DNA from: Clostridiales bacterium
Lineage (GTDB): Bacteria > Bacillota > Clostridia > Oscillospirales > Oscillospiraceae
Assembly: GCA_012719235.1 (NCBI GenBank)
Contig: JAAYAR010000124.1
Coordinates: 1 to 44,693 of the forward strand
DNA length: 44,693 nucleotides
Direction of reading: 5' to 3'
Position numbers and translations under genes: made by a program. Under the pieces are notes generated by a model. That model saw only the letters and a program-made list of their open reading frames with translations, had not been told where the DNA came from and did no database searches. This document shows, piece by piece, positions 40,279 through 44,693 of this stretch. The first letter of the stretch is position 1; the number at the start of each line of letters is the position of its first letter.

Positions 40279-41727
40279 ATGACGGACAACAAGCAATTTG
40301 TTTTCGATTACATCGACAATAACGCCGGCGTCTTCACGGACGTCAGCAGAAAGATATGGGAATACGCTGAGCTGTCGCTGAAAGAGCACGCCTCGGCGGC
40401 CCTCTATTGCAATGTGCTCCGCGACTTCGGTTTTGACGTCGAGGAGGGGATCTGCGGCATGCCGACCGCTTTTCTCGGCAGATGGGGCTCCGGGAGGCCC
40501 GTCATCGGCATACTCGGGGAGTACGACGCCCTCTCGGGGTGCTCTCAAAAAGCCGGGACCGCCGTAAAAGAGGAACTTGTACCGGGCGGGCCGGGCCACG
40601 GCTGCGGCCACAACATGCTTGGCGCCGGCTCTCTCGCGGCAGCGTGCGCCGTGAAGGCCTACCTCGAGAAAAAGGGCGGCCCCGGTACCGTGATATACTA
40701 CGGCTGCCCCGGCGAGGAGGGCGGCGCGGGCAAAGCCTTCATGGCCAGAGAAAACGTCTGGCGCGATCTTGACGCGGCGCTGACATGGCACCCCGAGGAC
40801 AAAAACGGCGTCTTCACGGGGAGCAGCCTCGCGTGCATCCAGAAGGAGTACATATTCAAGGGCCTCTCCTCTCACGCCGCTTCCACGCCGCACCTGGGGC
40901 GCAGCGCGCTTGACGCCGTACAGCTGATGAATATGGGCGTCGAGTTCATGCGGGAGCATATGAGCCAGGACTGCCGCGTCCACTACGCCATCACTGACGG
41001 GGGCGGCGTGTCGCCGAACGTCGTTCAGCCCGTCGCAAAAGTCCTCTATATGGTTCGCTCCACAAAGGTGAGCAGGGCTCTGGCGCTGCAGGAGCGCGTC
41101 GACAAGATAGCCCGGGCGGCCGCCATGATGACCGAGACGGAGCTGAGCGTCCGCTTCATAGACGGCCTTGCGGAGCTTGTCCCCAACTGCGCTCTTGAAG
41201 AGCTTTTATATGAAAACCTCCTGCTTGCGGGCGCGCCTTCCTACACGGAAGACGAGTGGGCATTCGCCCGCGCCCTCGTCGACTCCTACGAGGTGAGACC
41301 CGACGAAACGGCGGCGCAGCAGCTGTCAGGCGTGCTGAGCGCTGAGGACATTGCTTTCATAAACGAAAAAAGCGATAACTGCAAAAATCCCCTGCTCGAT
41401 TTCGTGATCCCGTACAAGACGAGCGAGAAATGCATTATGGGCTCGACCGACGTCGGAGACGTGAGCTGGCAGACGCCGACTTCGCAGATAACCGCGGCCT
41501 GCTTCCCGAACAACTGCCCCGGCCACTCCTGGCAGAACGTCTCCTCCGGCGCTTCCTCTATCGGTGACAAGGGCCTTTTGTACGCGGGCAAGGTTATAGC
41601 GGCCTGCGCCGTGGACCTGTTTGAAGACCCCGGGCACCTCAGGAAGGCCCGGGAGGAATTTGAAAAGCGCACCGCCGCGGGCTACGACTGCCCGATCCCC
41701 CCCGACGCAGTCCCCACACCCGTCTGA
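40279..41727 (+). CDS. M20 family amidohydrolase, AbgB-like
   Basis: 482 residues. M20D zinc peptidase/amidohydrolase resembling the B subunit of p-aminobenzoyl-glutamate hydrolase. Metal and active-site segments: GEYDALSGCSQ (80-90), GHGCGHNMLG (His107, Cys109, His111), GCPGEEGGAGK (Glu146, Glu147), and a C-terminal STDVGDVSWQTPT. The middle lid domain (KEYIFKGLSSHAAS) is also typical. No signal peptide, so it acts in the cytoplasm on an imported N-acyl or N-aroyl amino acid. RBS AAAGGAA is upstream. Its place after an amino acid ABC transporter supports import followed by cleavage. Confidence 0.9.
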   Translation: MTDNKQFVFDYIDNNAGVFTDVSRKIWEYAELSLKEHASAALYCNVLRDFGFDVEEGICGMPTAFLGRWGSGRPVIGILGEYDALSGCSQKAGTAVKEELVPGGPGHGCGHNMLGAGSLAAACAVKAYLEKKGGPGTVIYYGCPGEEGGAGKAFMARENVWRDLDAALTWHPEDKNGVFTGSSLACIQKEYIFKGLSSHAASTPHLGRSALDAVQLMNMGVEFMREHMSQDCRVHYAITDGGGVSPNVVQPVAKVLYMVRSTKVSRALALQERVDKIARAAAMMTETELSVRFIDGLAELVPNCALEELLYENLLLAGAPSYTEDEWAFARALVDSYEVRPDETAAQQLSGVLSAEDIAFINEKSDNCKNPLLDFVIPYKTSEKCIMGSTDVGDVSWQTPTSQITAACFPNNCPGHSWQNVSSGASSIGDKGLLYAGKVIAACAVDLFEDPGHLRKAREEFEKRTAAGYDCPIPPDAVPTPV

Positions 41728-41784
41728 GAGACCAGGCAGGCGCCGATACACACGCACCGCCCCGCACCCGATCGGATCCGCACC

Positions 41785-41823
41785 CCGGCCGCCGTGATGC
41801 TCCCGACGCATCACGGCGGCCGG
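41785..41823. repeat. 15-bp perfect inverted repeat
   Basis: CCGGCCGCCGTGATG (41785-41799) and its exact complement (41809-41823) with a 9-base loop. It lies between the hydrolase stop and the promoter of the molybdoenzyme. It is probably the hydrolase terminator or mRNA end, though no U-run follows. Confidence 0.75.
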
Positions 41824-41838
41824 TAGTGGCTGTTGACA

Positions 41839-41866
41839 TTGAATTCGTTTGATGCGACAATATAAT
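41839..41866 (+). promoter_or_regulatory. Promoter of the molybdoenzyme gene
   Basis: TTGAAT (41839-41844), 16-base spacer, TATAAT (41861-41866). An overlapping TTGACA (41833-41838) with GACAAT 17 bases later is the alternative reading. It lies 45 bases upstream of the start codon. Confidence 0.65.
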
Positions 41867-41910
41867 CAAATGATAGAAAAAAATAATCAAAATTCAGGGA
41901 GGTGACGGTC

Positions 41911-44655
41911 ATGCCGAAAAAAGTCGCGCCCGACAATCAGAGCATCGTCAGTTTCAGCCTTATGGGCCCGGAGAGCGGCGGGCCATGCCTTGTCGATTCC
42001 CACGATGACAAGATAACGCGCATTCGGCCGTATTTTTATGATAAGGAATACACGGACAAACACTGCAATCCGTGGAAGATCGAGGCGAGGGGCAGCTCGT
42101 TTTCGGCTCCCGACCGCGTGACCATAACCCCGTTCGGCCTCGGCTACAAGAGCAGGGTATACTCTCCGAACCGCGTTCGCTACCCTCTCAAAAGGGTCGA
42201 CTGGGATCCGAACGGAGAGCGCCACCCGGAAAACCGCGGCAAATCAAAGTACGTTCGCATCTCCTGGGACGAGGCGGCGCAGATCGTGGCGGACGAGCTC
42301 AAGCGGGTCAAGGAAAAATACGGCTGCGAGGCCGTGCTGTGCCAAGCCGACATGCACGGCGAGGGCAAGAACGTCGCTCCGAGCCACGGCTGCCCGAACA
42401 GGCTGCTCTCCCTCATGGGCGGCTATACTCTGCAGATGAGGAACCCCGACAGCTGGGAAGGCTGGTTCTGGGGCGCAAAATACGTCTGGGGCTGCGAGCC
42501 CGTCGGAGAGATGGCCCCCCAGACAAATCTCTACCCCGACATCGCAAAGCATTCCGACACGCTCCTTTTCTGGGGCTGTGACCCCGAAACCACGCCGCTT
42601 GGCGTCGTGAGCCATCTGCCGAGCAGGCTGTGCTACTGGTTCACGCAGATAGGCATAAAGAGCGTGTACGTGTGCCCCGACCTCAACTACGGAGCGGCCG
42701 TGCATGCCGACAAATGGATACCGGTTCTGCCGAACACCGACGCGGCTCTTCAGCTCGCGATCGCATACATCTGGCTGAGCGAGGGTACTTACGACAAGGA
42801 ATACATCGCCAGCCACGCTTACGGTTTCGACAAATTCGTGGAATACGTTATGGGCGACGAGGACGGTATACCCAAGACGCCGGAGTGGGCCTCCGAAAAA
42901 TGCGGCGTGCCCGAGTGGACCATCAAGGCCCTGGCGCGCAATTGGGCAAAAGAGGTCACGAGCATAATACACGGCAACGGGGGATGTTATATACGCGGCC
43001 CGTACTCCACGGAGCCCGCACGCCTTGAAGTTATGCTGCTCGGTATGCAGGGCCTCGGGAAACCCGGCGTGCACCAGGCCAAGATGATCGAGTGGAATCT
43101 GTGGAACAGGGACTACCCCATCCCATATCAGGGCACGTTCGTGCCAAAAATAACGGCAATCGCCGACCCGCTTCGCCCGGTCGACGGCGACGTTGACCCG
43201 CAGATCAACATGGACCGCTTCCAGCTGACAAAGGCTCAGAAGGAGCGGGCTCCGGAGCTTGTGAAGCTCTTCACGAAGCTGCCGGCCCCGAAGCAGTTCA
43301 TCCCGCGCACGATGATACACCTCGCCATACTTGACGGGCACGCCGAGTGGCGCGGCCTCCAGGTATTCTCGTCGAGCCAGCAGCCGGACGAAAACAACAT
43401 CCGCAAGCCGACGCAGCAGTACCAGTTTGAGAAGATGAAATACCCCCGCGACGGCTTGAGCAGGATACACATGATCTGGACCGACGCCCCCTGCCAGGTT
43501 ACGTGCTGGAACCACGGCAACCTCATGATGGACGCCTACAGGCACGAGAGCATCGAATGCATTGTCGCACAGCACCCCTGGCTCGAAAACGACTGCTACT
43601 TCGCGGACATCATTTTCCCCGTGGCAACAAAGCACGAGATCAACGACCTGGGGAACGACATGTCCAGCGGAGCGTTTACATCGATATATCTCGAAGAGCC
43701 CTGCTGCCCGCCCGTAGGCGAGAGCCTGTCGGACTTTGACGTATGCGCGAAAGTGGCCGAAAAGCTCGGACCCGAATACTATGACGCCTATACGGACAAC
43801 ATGAGCGAGAAAGACAGGGTACGCTTCTTCTATAAGGCCACGGGGTGCGAAGAGTACATGTCCTGGGAAGAATTCAGCAGACGCAAGATCTTTGTAGTGC
43901 CGTGCAAACCGCGTGAGGAGACCGAAGCCCTGCCCGCGGGGCTCCGGAAGTTCTACGAAGACCCGGAAAACAATCCGCTTTCCACACCGACCGGAAAGCT
44001 TGAATACTACTCCACTCTGCTGGCGGAGCATACGCCCGACGACCCCGAGCGGCCTCCCGTTCCGCACTGGATAGAGAGCGGCGAGTGCCATGACGAGCGG
44101 TTCTGTTCGGTGAGGGAAAAGGACTTCCCCCTGCTTTGCATGTCAAACCACGGCCGGTGGCGCATGCACGCCCAGTGCGACGACATCATCTGGAACCGCG
44201 AGGTCGGCACGATGAAGATACGCGGGGAGGACGGCTACCAGTACGAACCCGTTTGGCTCCACCCCTCCGAGGCTGAAAAACGCGGGATCGTCCACGGCGA
44301 CATCGTCAAGGTCTTCAACGAGCGCGGCATAGTGCTCTGCGGAGCGTACGTCACTGAGCGTCTGATGCCTCGCACGTGCTACGTGGACCACGGCTCGCGC
44401 CTTGACCCGATTATCCCGGGCCGGCTCGACCGCGGCGGGGCGATCAACACGATAACTCCTCTGAGCAACCTGTCCAAGAACGCCACGGGCATGGCCGTAT
44501 CGGGTTTTCTTGTCGATGTCCAGAAGGTCACCCCCGAGGAGTGGGCCGAGTGGAAAAGCAGCTACCCCGAGGCATTTGAAAGAAAAATCGACCCCGCCGC
44601 AGGAGTGTGCCTCGAAGGCTGGCTCGCGGACGATCAAACCGGCAGCCGAGATTAA
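41911..44655 (+). CDS. Molybdopterin oxidoreductase, pyrogallol transhydroxylase large subunit-like
   Basis: 914 residues of the DMSO reductase family. There is no N-terminal CxxCxxxC cluster motif and no Tat signal, which points to the pyrogallol-phloroglucinol transhydroxylase (AthL) branch, in which the Mo ligand is a serine. Here SHGCPNRLLSLMGG is followed by NPDSWEGW, with Asp180-Ser181 at nearly the position of the Asp174-Ser175 pair of AthL; His149 may match its active-site His. Bis-MGD contacts: FWGCDPETTP, HGNGGCYIRGP, and a C-terminal aspartate decarboxylase-like domain (HPSEAEKRGIVHGDIVKVFNERG). GGGAGG lies 8 bases before the ATG at 41911. Its Fe-S small subunit, if present, would lie beyond the window edge. 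Substrate specificity is unproven. Confidence 0.87.
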   Translation: MPKKVAPDNQSIVSFSLMGPESGGPCLVDSHDDKITRIRPYFYDKEYTDKHCNPWKIEARGSSFSAPDRVTITPFGLGYKSRVYSPNRVRYPLKRVDWDPNGERHPENRGKSKYVRISWDEAAQIVADELKRVKEKYGCEAVLCQADMHGEGKNVAPSHGCPNRLLSLMGGYTLQMRNPDSWEGWFWGAKYVWGCEPVGEMAPQTNLYPDIAKHSDTLLFWGCDPETTPLGVVSHLPSRLCYWFTQIGIKSVYVCPDLNYGAAVHADKWIPVLPNTDAALQLAIAYIWLSEGTYDKEYIASHAYGFDKFVEYVMGDEDGIPKTPEWASEKCGVPEWTIKALARNWAKEVTSIIHGNGGCYIRGPYSTEPARLEVMLLGMQGLGKPGVHQAKMIEWNLWNRDYPIPYQGTFVPKITAIADPLRPVDGDVDPQINMDRFQLTKAQKERAPELVKLFTKLPAPKQFIPRTMIHLAILDGHAEWRGLQVFSSSQQPDENNIRKPTQQYQFEKMKYPRDGLSRIHMIWTDAPCQVTCWNHGNLMMDAYRHESIECIVAQHPWLENDCYFADIIFPVATKHEINDLGNDMSSGAFTSIYLEEPCCPPVGESLSDFDVCAKVAEKLGPEYYDAYTDNMSEKDRVRFFYKATGCEEYMSWEEFSRRKIFVVPCKPREETEALPAGLRKFYEDPENNPLSTPTGKLEYYSTLLAEHTPDDPERPPVPHWIESGECHDERFCSVREKDFPLLCMSNHGRWRMHAQCDDIIWNREVGTMKIRGEDGYQYEPVWLHPSEAEKRGIVHGDIVKVFNERGIVLCGAYVTERLMPRTCYVDHGSRLDPIIPGRLDRGGAINTITPLSNLSKNATGMAVSGFLVDVQKVTPEEWAEWKSSYPEAFERKIDPAAGVCLEGWLADDQTGSRD

Positions 44656-44693
44656 GGCCCCCTCCGGCCGCAAACCACACGAATTACCGAAAA

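Noticed and set aside
42244..44091. 615-codon open frame on the minus strand
   Set aside because: Antisense of the molybdoenzyme; a consequence of high G+C codon use. No motifs.

Overview
The window is a G+C-rich stretch of bacterial chromosome, most likely from an anaerobic member of the Clostridia. The lineage call rests on three things seen in the sequence: a tryptophan T-box leader, a SCIFF ranthipeptide precursor with its radical SAM maturase, and clear Shine-Dalgarno sites with sigma-A-type promoters. The accessory genes are anaerobic in character: Fe-S flavoproteins of the old-yellow-enzyme class, a URO-D-type methyltransferase homologue, a RACE-type ferredoxin/ASKHA protein, a LarA homologue and a molybdopterin hydroxytransferase-like enzyme. 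I saw no phage genes, transposase, CRISPR array or rRNA.

Left part (1-12.9 kb): gap and a GNAT acetyltransferase, then an orphan TrpB2-type tryptophan synthase beta chain behind a T-box with a UGG (Trp) specifier. Convergent to it is an eight-gene minus-strand operon, aroF-tyrA-aroB-aroA-aroC-pheA-aroE/aroK-aroQ. It encodes all seven shikimate-pathway steps plus the Phe and Tyr branches. Its 5' leader has a good promoter, a 32-residue leader peptide with the run YYFNYFF, and mutually exclusive hairpins ending in a terminator. This looks like textbook ribosome-mediated attenuation. Two different amino-acid-sensing RNA devices therefore control the Trp gene and the shared/Phe/Tyr operon side by side.

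Middle part (12.9-20.2 kb): a LarA-family (nickel-dependent hydroxyacid racemase/epimerase) gene overlaps a two-gene UxaA/SuyAB-type lyase, followed by a nitroreductase. On the other strand are scfA and scfB. scfA encodes a tandemly duplicated SCIFF peptide (period 43 residues) in place of the usual single unit. An Orn/Lys/Arg decarboxylase, a small unknown gene and tRNA-Arg(ACG) follow.

Right part (20.3-44.7 kb): a divergent cluster holds two long OYE/2,4-dienoyl-CoA-reductase-type flavoproteins, an FAD oxidoreductase, a URO-D-family protein and a cupin; its substrate is unknown. Next come a five-PAS HD-GYP phosphodiesterase, a DUF3795 protein, a degraded tRNA-Pro(GGG)-like sequence, a purine-type permease/phosphoribosyltransferase pair, a DUF3237 protein, a RACE-like reductive activator with a hotdog thioesterase, a polar amino acid ABC transporter with an M20 amidohydrolase, and a pyrogallol-transhydroxylase-like molybdoenzyme at the edge. 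Together these suggest uptake and reductive processing of aromatic or conjugated compounds, but that is inference.

All assignments come from reading motifs and gene order; no database search or folding program was run.
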